Assembly (NCBI GenBank): GCA_930367215.1
Contig: OV884058.1
Location: 215,864,208-215,928,207 of the forward strand
Direction of reading: 5' to 3'
DNA: 64,000 nucleotides
Origin: Pollenia angustigena
Taxonomy: Eukaryota; Arthropoda; Insecta; Diptera; Polleniidae
Part shown: positions 12,401 to 24,400 of the stretch, one piece after another
How the letters are laid out: every line of letters begins with the position of its first letter
Numbering within the stretch: position 1 is the first letter of the stretch
Translations under genes and position numbers: made by a program
The notes under the pieces: model-generated
The model's input: only the letters and a program-made list of their open reading frames with translations
The model's database searches: none
Told to the model about the DNA's origin: nothing

Positions 12401-15400
12401 CGTTAAAGAACGAGCAATAAAAATATACTAGATGACCCGTGCGAATATTTCGCCCCGTTAGTTGTCATTTTTGTAACATAAAATGAAAATAATTAATAGA
12501 AATTTTAGTAACTTCAATACATTTTAGAATATAATTTTAATCAATGAAAATATTAATTTTTCAATTTCTAATTATTTTTCGTCATTAGTGTTAGAAATAA
12601 GCTTTAAAATGAGATATCATTTATTAAATATGATGCGGTGGTATGGGAGATATTTGCAACCGACAAAAAAAAGTGCTTTAGAAATAATAAAAATAAATAT
12701 ATTCTTTACTAAAATTACTAAAAACTTTCTACAAATAAAGCTATTTTTCCTTCGCCAATAAATAAACGGTCTTTTTAATTGTTGATGAAATGTCTAAAAA
12801 GCATCTTGAAGTAGAAAATGAAAATGTACACGATACACCATCACCAACACCAGATGTTGAACCATCTACAAATTCTAATAAAATAAATGTAAAGAAAATA
12901 CAAAAGCCTGAAAATATCTTAAAAAAAGATTTTGACGTCTATTGGGTCACGGGTAACAGGCCAACAAATTTATTATCTTTCTATGACGCGCTTCTTACTA
13001 TAAAACCAACGTCTGTAGAAGGCGAGAGCACGTTTTCGGTAGCAGGCAATATACATTTCAACAAGGATTAGAAATAGAATCTCTGATAAGCTTTTAAATG
13101 CTTAAATTAATGCTAAAAAAATTTTCTTAAAAGAAAGTTAATTTTACCACGTTGCTATTTATAATAACTACTAAATATTAATAAGTTTTTATAATTCGTG
13201 ATCTCCCCAAAAAAAAAAAAAAAATAATAAATATGTATATAATATGCATGTACATATAAATGTAAACATTTATTTGGTTTTGTTTTAGTTTTCTGTGAAA
13301 ATAATAAGGCTAATTTTTGTATCTCCACTGGAGAGTTTTATTCACTTGTTATTTGTGGTTAAAGTTTGTTTATAATATTGATTTATTTTAATTTCAGTAT
13401 AATTTACTTCCGATTATGCTAGTTTTTTTAGGAAAACATCTCTCCCCTGCCGTATTTCCGCTGCTTCATCAGATGCCAGGGTAAAGATTTTGCGTCCAGG
13501 GTAGATAAGGAATTGAGAAATTATTTCTTTCTTAGTATTTTACGTTAAACCAACACATTTCCACAATATACGTTATACGTGTTTTAACGCTTCAAAAATG
13601 TATGTATGCCTTATTTAATGTGAATTTTGGTTTAAGTTAGTTTTATACTACTAACATACATATGTTGCATTATACAATAATAAAAGGTAGTCAAGTTCTT
13701 TCTTTAGTTGCCATATTAACGTTCTGACATTCAAGATTTATACAAAATCGTGCTAACCAACTTTTTAATCAAATCCAGTATTCGCTTTTTATGTTTTATG
13801 CACTGGCAACCAAATTGCAAGAACTTTACCTAAATTAAGTAAAATTCACGTGGAATTACCACGAAGCCGGTCACGGCAAGGGCGCGCCTGATTGAGTAGG
13901 TGCGACGTGCAAGAGGACTACTGATAGACTTGTTGGAGCTGGGAATGACAATTCATCGTTGTCCAAATGTAATTGATGACGAAGACATTTTAAAGAAAGA
14001 AGAGGGACTTAATATAAAAAGTTCTAAAAGCTTCTCAGCCACTATGAAGGTCCAACAAATTACTGGATGCCCCAATAAATTGACAATGAAGAGCTTAAGC
14101 TGTTTCTGTGATCTTGAAGTATACAAGTATTTTGTGGTCTGCACCTTGGATTTTGCTTTCATGAAAACCAAACCGCGCCTTAATGTTGATTATGTATATG
14201 GGCCTGAAAGAGAATCTTAAGACGAACCACTAATAAAGTATCTTCTCAGTATTGTTCTCAAGCAGTTACCGAGAAGGCACGCCAGCTTGTAAACGAAGGA
14301 AATGAAATAATTAGCTTTTTTTCGACTACGTTTATGTAAGCAGATGTTAAGAATTTTTGTTTTTAAGTAACATAAAAAAATACTCTATGGAGTTATCCAA
14401 ATTTTGTTTTGTTTTAAACTATCATCAAATATTGAATAATTAAAGTTGATTCTTACGAAAATAAGGTTTGTTTTCAATTTATCCTTCCGCTTAAAGTAAG
14501 GTATCTTATCCTGGTGGTCATGTCTTTACCCTGTGTAGAGTATCTCCCCTGGTTATTTGAAATACCGGAAAAAGTAGATAACTTGACTGGCCATTATTAA
14601 ACATGCATTCAAACTTCCTGATTAATTACGATTATATTGAAAAAAATAATAATTTTAAATATTTTTATTACGCCGCCATTCATAATATCAGGTAACCTCT
14701 TATCGTAGAATGACCCATACTTGATAAACTGACATGAATAATGCTTGCAAAATTTTTTGTTTTATTTTCGTACTGTAAAATGAATAGCTAAGAATTTTTT
14801 TTATCAGAAAGTGATTCTGAGTAGATCGGTATACTTTAAGGTGGGTCTAGGACCACTATTTTAAGGCGTTACACACTTCAGCACAAATGCATAATACCAC
14901 TATTGTGGTGTGGGTATAATAATATCTGTTATTAAAATATGTAGCATGCTTCAGGGCATACTTATAGGCAATTACGACAGAATTGCCCCCATTTTATCCA
15001 CATTCATCTTATAGGATAATGCGCATTACCTCCTGCCAACAAAATTACCTTATTTTTATAATATCCCTAAAACAGCACAAGTTTTTCCTTTTTTTTTTAA
15101 TTCTTATAGGTGGAATTTTTGTTTTCAAAAGAAAATTATTTCTTAAGAAGAATTTAAAAATTTCAAGCTTAATGGCCTTTAAAAACGTAATAGGTATGTA
15201 GGCATATTAAACGTAAATTCAAACAACAAAATTAGAACATGTTGGCTGGCGTATCGCATCATCATGTCGACAAATGACACTTAAAAGCATCACATGCCAA
15301 CAATCCGTAGCAGGTCATGAAGTGTTACACAGCTAACGAAAACATGAGCCACACTATTGTAACAAAAAGGAAATGAAAAAGCAAGTAAAAAAGAACCAAC

Positions 15401-18400
15401 AAAAAAAAACAACCACAACAACCACACTCTCGTTATTGATAACAAGACCGATAACCAATATCCTTTTCGAGTAAGCGATAAAATTCACACAAAAAAAAAT
15501 ACGACGAATAAACCCATCTAAAAGCAATAATCAATAAATAAAAACAAATTCTAAATAAATAAAAACAAATTCTAAAGAAGGGTTAAATCGTTTCTAAAGT
15601 TATTAAATAGTTAAAGCACCAAATCTTGAATTTTTAAATAAAAAAAAGAAAAAAAGATTGATTACGATTGATAACCAAACACGTGTCTGAAAATTCATCT
15701 TTTCGTTTTTAAACCATTTTTCTACCGACTTTTTGTTTTGCATAGCTGGTAAATGGGTTTATAACACCAAAAGGAAATAATTCAAAACCAAAAATCATTT
15801 AGACTTACGCAATAATAAAAACGTAAATTGTTTGTGGCTAAACATAAAAAAAGACCTAAAATCTAATCGTCCATAAATAAAAGTTCAGTTAATATCGAAA
15901 ATATGCTGAGAACACACGGGAACACAGGGGAAAAACAAAAAAAAAAAAAAATCGAAAAGGTTTGATTACACAGTGCAACAAAAAAACCAGCCTCAACACT
16001 TGCAACGCGAAATGAAGTATACTACTAGTAGAGCAAATATGCCAAAGGGGTTTGAAAAGTTGGATCTGGTTCCTTAAATATGGGCCCCTAAATTTTTTGA
16101 ATTTTTTTAAAGTATAAAATGTACTTCTGAGCTAAAAAATAATTTCAGATGTCTTCAGTAGAATCGTATGGCGATTCTTTTCTTAGAATTTAATAACCCT
16201 ATAACTCTAATTTTAAGGGGTCTTTTTTGCCCTTTTTCCCAACTCTTACAAAAAAATATGCTGAAACGGCAGTTCTAATGGTTAAAATGTTCTACGAATA
16301 TTTTCTGCATCAAATTCACTATGGGTCTTCTAAGACCAAAAAATCATGCAATGTATGTAAAACGGATTTCGAAATTCCGGGCCTTGAATTTTTCAAAAAT
16401 TTATTAAAAAAATATTCGTAGAACATTTTTACTCTCTAAAGTGCCGTTTTAGTATATTTTTCTGTAGAAGTTAAAAAATGTCCTCTTAAATTGAGTGTTA
16501 GAGGGTTAATATATTCTTAGAAAGCAATCGCCATACAATTCTACTGAAGATTTCTGAAATAGTCTTTAAGCTCAGAAGTACATTAAGTATATTCTTGGTT
16601 GGGTTCCACAAGGGTTTGAGTGGGACCACACACTGAAAAATACCGTTATCTAAAAAAAGGTACTTAGGAGAAAAAATTACAGCGCTTTTCGTGTTCAGGA
16701 GGTCCCAATTAACTTATCTAGGCATGTGGCGTTCTTGGTACTTTTCCAAATTAAACATTTGAAAAGCAGTGTAATTAATATTTTTTATGTAAAAGTCACC
16801 TTGAGCTTAAAGATTTATTGTGCAGAAAAAATAAAAAAATTTTAAGAGGGTCTGCTCTAAAAAATTTCAAGTCAGAAAATAAAGTCCAGTCTACTTTACA
16901 TATGAGTAGGTGAGTTGATAAGCTCGTTCGTTTTAAAAATTAATAAATTGAGATAACAATTGATTTTGGCAGATCTTTAAGCACTTTATGAGAATAAAAA
17001 CATAGATTGTATCGAAGCATGTCCTTTTCTATGTTTTTATATGACATAAAGGTCTTCTGATGAGTGGTAAACAACACTAATCAGACTTGAAGCACTTTAC
17101 GTACACTGAAAAAATTTTCATCACAGATCCAATGAAATTTACATTAAAATGCAACCTATGTAACCCTTCATTGGATTAATGAAGGATTAATAAAATCAAT
17201 GACAAAATTTTCATTGATTTTATGAATCCTCATTGAAAAAATGGATAAAATAAACGCGTGTCATTAAACTAATGCAAAGTTTTCACTGATTTTATGAAAC
17301 ATTTCATTAATCCAATGAAGGGTTACATAGGTTGAATTTCAATGTAAGTTCCATTGGATCTGTGAAGAAAATTTTTTCAGTGTATAATCAAGTTGGGCTT
17401 GGTGTTGTCAACTTTTCTATTCACATCGATAGAGAAAAAATTCTGATTCCGACAGTATAAAAAACGTATTTGAGATGTGAATTGTTGTAGTTTATCTCCC
17501 CCCTACAGAACTATTGTTTTTTTAAGCACTCTTTGCATAATTTAACAATTAAATTAACCTTTAAAAATATACTAAGGTTTAATGATTAATTTTCCTGGTG
17601 GGCAATAGAGTGTTTCAAACTAGTTCGATCCCACATGGATTGTAGCAAATCTCGTTCCTTTCGAAAATTCGTAGCAACACTCGTTCCTTCCAAAATTAAA
17701 TTTATTTCGTTTCTATATTTCAGTTGGTTTCAATTTTTCCAATGTTGAATTTTAATGAAGAATGGCATTACACTACAGAATTAAACAGTTCAACTAATTT
17801 GCTCTATTAAATCGGGCGCTATATGTTTTTTCCATTTTTGAAACATTTGAACAAAGTTTAAAGAACGTGTTTTGCATCTCACCAACGTAAATAACTATAT
17901 TAAAGCTCAATGTGGTACGTGTTACAATTCAAATGTCGATTTGTAATTTGTCGGAATCATTTTCTTGCTGTATTTAACAATTAAAAAGGTCCTGCATTAA
18001 AAAAAATATTTTTAAGTCAAGTAAGGACCTGTCTTATTACATTTAGCATCAAGGTTAGAATAGTAGTCGGAGTTGGAGGCCTTCTAGAAGGCAGACGTAC
18101 TCATTCTTTTTCCCGCTGGGTTTATTTGTATAAATTCAAATATTGTTACGAAAGTAACTTTAGTTAGCTGTAATTATTGTTTAAGAATTAGTTGTAATTA
18201 TTATTTATCTTGTATTGATTAGTTATTAAGTATTTGTTAGTTATTTTATTAGTTTACATTGTTATTAAAGATTGTTATAATTTAGTACACTCAATGTGCA
18301 GAAAGCCCTAGAAAATACCGTTAAAAAAGCTTGAGTATAAGTGGTGAAATTATGTAAACATAAGTTCCGCCATAAATCATAATTGACGATAGAGTGGTGA

Positions 18401-21400
18401 ATAAGTAAAGCCTCGAACCTTCGAGAAACATTTCGAATGTTCTAGATGGCTGAATTACAGTATAAATACTTGCGGCGGCTAGCATCAAAAAACAGTATTA
18501 GTTCAGACTTTGTCAAGTTAAGAGTGCATCACGCGGAGAAAACTATAAACGTTTGAAGTGTGTTGATTACAATAGTGAGTTGTAAATAAAAGCTATAAAT
18601 TACGGTTGTTAAAGTGACTAAGTTCTTAATAAATAAGTGTTATACATTAAAGTGTTGTGTTTATTTGTTTTATTTAAATTGCAATCAACGAACTCGAAAC
18701 GGTTTATTATAAAGGAAATAAACCAAAACGTTATTGAAAGGCAGTAGCGTAACTATATGTATGTATTGTAAGTTATTTTGTCAAAACTCCACAGATACCC
18801 TGTAAATAATGCGACTGGTCCATACACGCATGTAAAATGTAGCCCATAAGGGACTAGGACTAGTCCAAAGGTAGCCCCACTGGACTGGTTCAATGTAATG
18901 CAAGCATGGACCATGCCATTGTTAAAAAGTTTTTGTTGTGAGACATCGTGTCTTCATTTTTAAACGACATGTTTTCGTGGTAAACGATTTCAAAACGAAT
19001 CTTTTTGAGTATACCATGGAGAAGTTTTAAGACTACTCCTTTGTAATCCAAAGCTGGGTTATATGGTCCTGCCCTAGGACATCGTAATGTTAAATAGACC
19101 ATGTTTTTCATACGTTTGGGTTACTTTTGGACTAGTCCTAGTCCCTTGTGAGCTAATTTTTACACGCGTGTTTCGACTTATCCTATTATTTGCAGGGTTA
19201 TTACTGAAAAAAGTACCAAAGAAAATGTATGATTTTACCCGCATTCCATTTAAAATACAAACAGCCCATCACTATCTAAAACTGTCACGTAACCTCGTAA
19301 TAAGATTCTATTCTCTACAGGTTTCCACGTTAGGGTTAAGTGACATTACAGCAGTCAGTTAAGCATTTGCATTGGTTTCCATATAACAGAAACGATCAGC
19401 TGTTTACAATACATTTACATTTCTACATTTACGGTCGGCTAGCGCGTCCTTTACGAAAACGTAACGTTGCTACGCAAATGAACTTGATCAAACTAAAACT
19501 TTTCTCCGTTTTTACGTATCAGCTCTTAAAGAATTTTATATAAGTTTATGGTTATTGATGAAAAGAACTTACCATCGACGTAAACGACGTTTTTTATATT
19601 TCTGTGCGTAAACTCATAAACAACAAAAGCTTAAATTTATAAATGAAATTAATTCTGAAAAATTTGCTGCTGTTTTTTTAACATGTTGCAACAAGCTTAC
19701 GACGTTTTAGTAACTACCAAACGTTAAAGTCGGCCACAACGTCTCCCTGCCACAACATTTATGTATGAGTAACAAGGTCCTTAGATTTACAACAAGCCAC
19801 TTGTCGGAGATATTGCAATAAATAAATACACAACTATTTCAACGAACTTTTGAATACATAAAAACTACATTCCTACTAGATAATATGAGCACACAACTTG
19901 TTGTCCAAACATGTCTTTATGATTTATGCATAAATATTTGAGATATTTTTCTTCTTATACCCTCCACAACTAGTAAGTTTGTCATCCTGTGTGAGATTTT
20001 TTTAATATCCGTCTTAGACCCCATAAAGTATATATATATATTCTTTTAAAGTACATATAACGTTAAGTATTTCTTAGTCGATTTAGCCATGTCCATCTGT
20101 CTGTCCGTTTATTGAAAGCACGCTTTCTTTCGAAAAACTCAAACGAATAAAGCAATATTGACGTCAAGATGATTTAAGTTACTTTAACCAGATTGGGATA
20201 GAAGTCCAACATAATCGGTTTAGTATAAATTCAAATGTGGAATAACCACCCAAAAAAATTGATAATTTTGTTACAAAAACAACCAAAACATTACGGTTGC
20301 CTAAATGTGCATTATTTGGCAACTAAAATCGACATTAATCGCCATATGTTATATATTTTCGATAACTGGGAACTCACCTAAAGTACGTTTGCCATGCATA
20401 ATCGTGCATTAAAAATTGTGCTGATCGGGCCATAACTTAACATTAATGCCTTTAATACTTTAATACATCTATAACCTTAAAGGAAAATTGGTTCGTATTT
20501 CTTTTTATACCCTCCACTACAATTAGTTGTGAAGAGGGTATACTAAGTTTGTCATTTCGTGTGAAACTTATTTATTACTCGAAAAGAAAATCCATCGGAT
20601 TTCCATCTTCGATGAAATATCTCACCACCGAGTCTTCTAATCATATGGAAACAAGTAATATGTTTGCGGATTTTTTTGCTTCAACCTACTCTATTGAGGA
20701 ATATGATACATTGAAAAGTTATCAATTTTATATCCCTGAACAACAACCCATTTCATTTCCATTCGTCACTACTGCATATATGACAACATTATTATTAAAA
20801 CTAAAATCATCGTTCTACAGTGGACCTGATGGTATTCCTAGCTGCCTTCTTATAAATTGTGCGCATAATATATCTTTACCTTTAACAATTTTATTCAATA
20901 TGTCTATAAAGCATGGCTACTTCCCGAAATTATGGAAAAAATCTTTTCTTATTCCACTATTTAAATTAAGTGTCATTCCCAAACTTTTTGAACAATATCT
21001 TACTGAATATTTAAGTAAACAAGTCTCTTCCATACTCACACCTTTCCAACATGGTTTTCGTAAAGGATGTTCAACTACGACTAATTTACTAGAATTGACA
21101 ACAATAATAAATAATGGCTTTAAAAACGGATGTTATACCGATGTTATATACATTGATTTTAGTAAGGCTTTTGACAGAGTTAACCATAAACTTCTATTGT
21201 ATAAGCTGTATTTAATGGGATTTACGAATTGCTGTTTGAATTGGATAATATCTTATCTTTTCCGTCGTGAACAGCGTGTGTGTTTTAATTATACATTATC
21301 TAAACATATTATAGTCAACTCTGGTGTTCCACAAGGTAGTCATCTCGGACCAATACTTTTCTTATTATATATCAACTATCTACCTACCACAATAAAATTT

Positions 21401-24400
21401 TCCAATATACTTATGTATGCTGACGATGTAAAAATTTGTTCAAGTTGTGCTGACACCATTGTTCAACACTACTTACAACAGGATTTAAATTTATTCTTTA
21501 ATTGGTGCCAAATAAACTTATTGGATATAAATTTTAAAAAATGCAAACATATACGTTTTTCCAGAAAAACTAGACCAATTGGCTGCTATTTTATTGGTGA
21601 CCACAAATTGGAAGTTGTTAATGCTTTCTTGGATCTTGGTGTATTATTTGACACTAAGTTATCTTTTTTATAACATATTAATATGTGTACTAATAAAGCT
21701 CGTGGCGTATTTGGATTTATTAAACGTTGGTCAAAGGAATTCTCTGACAGATCTATAACAAAACAGTTGTATATAGCACTTGTCAGACCTATAATCGAAT
21801 ATGGCTCAATAATTTGGGATCCATATTACAACGTTCATAGTGATCGTATTGAGTCTGTCCAAAAACAATTTCTGCTATTCATATTACGGAGCACTTACCC
21901 AAATCCATCTATATATCTTCCTCCATATAGAACCAGGTTATTGGAGATTCATTTACTAACTTTAAAAAGCCGCCGAACAATGCTGAATGTCATATTTGTT
22001 ATCAATCTAATTAAAGGCAATATTTGCTCGGAGTTCCTGTTAAACAGTTTATTTTTTAATGTTCCCCAACGCCCTACACGTTATTACCAGCCGTTATCAA
22101 TTGAATACTTCCAACACAATTATGCAAATGCCGACCCTTTTCGTCGAATATGTGTAAATTTTAATGATCTGTACAGTATTATTGATATGACTTTGAATAT
22201 CAATACTATCAAACTGAATTTAATTTTGTATTTAAATAGATGATGTTAAATTTGTTTCTTTAATTTTGTAATTTTTGCCTGAAAGGAGGTTATCCATAGA
22301 CTAAATAAATAAATAAATAAATAAAAAATCTCGGACCCCATAAAGTATATATATTCTGGGTCCTTGAGTAATTCTAAGTCGGTTTAGCAATATCCTATCT
22401 GTCCGCCTGTTGAAAACACGCTCACTTTCGAAAACTAAAAAGAAGCAAGCAAACTTGGTGTCAAATTGCTTGTAGTTATCCTTAGCAGTTTGGGATTGAA
22501 ATCCAGCAAAATCGGTTCAATAGGATCAGAGCTAAGACTCAAAATGTGGAACCACCACCTAAAAAAAATTGATAATTTTAATTTGACTGGAAATCACGCT
22601 GTAAAATTTCGTGAAAATCCGTCCATATTTTACCCTAGGTCCCATATAAACCCTACTCTCGGAAAACAGTTTAGTACGCGTTAATTAACAATGCTATCAT
22701 AATAAAAATTGGTATGTCATAGTTTTGTAGGACTAGAAATGACACTGTGAAATTTCGTGAAGATCGGTCCACAATTTACCCTTGGCCCCATATAAACCCT
22801 ACTCTCGGAAAACAGTTTAGTACGCATAAATTAACAATGCTATCATAACAAAAAGTGGTACGTCATAGTTTTTTAGGACTAGAAATGACACTGTGAAATT
22901 TCGTGAAGATCGGTCCATAATTTACCCTTAGCCACATATAAAGCCCACTATGGTAAAATAATTAAATACACCTTAAACCGTAGCAGATTTATATATTGCG
23001 GTAAACTTTCTTCTAACTTAGCTTCATATGGCCAGAAAAAATATTATGCAATTTTGTGATATACGGTCCATAATTTACCTTAGATCCAAGGTTATCAGCC
23101 TTCTGAAATTCACTGCAAACGCTAAAACTAATTATATCTTTTAATACTAGAAATCACTCTGCAGAATTTTGGGATGACTGGTTCATAACTTACCATGGCT
23201 CCAAAATAAATCCCCCTCCTGAAAATCATTTTAGTTCAGCTTAAACTGTTATGAATCATGATATTTCATGATGCAGATGTCTGTTTTTATAAAGATAATA
23301 ATAAATGGACATTAGGGTGGGTCGAAAAAAAAAGTTGTGCCAGTCACCCCCTAGAATGAAAGATATGTCAATGAAGTTTCTAAAACAGGAAAAATTTTTT
23401 TTTTGCCACGCCCCAAAATACAGCACTTTTGGTATTTTATATGTAGCGCTGCCATTTAAAGTCCGATCTCATCATATCGCATATCGTTGTTCATGGCTTG
23501 ATATTGGCTTAATTTTTGTCTTTGGTGACTTTTCAATCCGACCTGAAATTCTTGGCGCCACTTATGCCATCTCGGATCCTTCCCTTAAATGTCCAATTTT
23601 TTTGACGGTCCAAGAAAGTCCTTATAAAACTTCGTATGTATAGATTTAAATATGCTCACTTTTATGCCACGCCTCCAAATTAAGCCCCTTTTTTCTTTTT
23701 CACATACATACTACATTAAACCAAGTAGAAGCCAATACAAACCCAACAAAATTTTCATCAGTCACGCCCTAGAATAAAAGGTATATATATTAAGTTTGAA
23801 AAACTTTAAAAAAATTGTTTTGCCACGCCCTAAATTACTGCCCTTTTTGTTTTATATATACAGCATCGTCATTTAAAGTCCAATCTTATCGTATCGTATA
23901 TCATTGTTAATGGCTAGAATGTGCCTTTATTTTCGTATTTAATGCTTTGTTAAACTAACTTAAAATTCTAGATGCCAATTATGATATCTCGGATCCTTCC
24001 CCTGTGATGTTTAATTTTTTCAGGTGCTAAGAAAGTCCCTCTAAAACTTAGTATATCTAGCTTTTAATATACTCGCCATGCTCCAATTTGAGTCACCTTG
24101 AGTCTAGCTAAGATTTATATACACCGACTGCCCAATTTATAATTTTTCGCATATATGTTTTGAGGCATTCATTTTTATGCATTTAAATTATTTTGTATTT
24201 TTTAATTTTTAGAATTCTGCAGTTTCTTTATATTTTTTTAGTTCTTGTTTTAACTCTGTATCATGGTTTCATATTTAACATTATGTTTGCTTTTTACAAA
24301 TGTCTTAATTAAGATTTTTAATTTGTAGTGCTTAAATAAATAAAAAAATACGGAAAAACAGTGCCAGAAGAGTTTCACAGTCCATCAAAAAAAATGGTAC

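Larger units (their letters stand above)
12272..13200 (+). mobile_element. hAT-derived non-autonomous element, copy 2
   Basis: It starts with AGAGTTTCTACGCGGGAAAG, like copies at 951 (reversed) and 50855, and stays similar to copy 3 until about 13200. A 267-bp insertion at 12428-12694 interrupts it. The interior codes for a short hAT C-terminal segment (12790-13071). The 3' terminal inverted repeat was not found, so the right boundary comes from comparing copies. Confidence 0.65.

Noticed and set aside
23305..23643. 112-codon frame with a similar minus frame at 24946
   Set aside because: They are the two arms of one foldback element read in mirror; not a duplicated gene.
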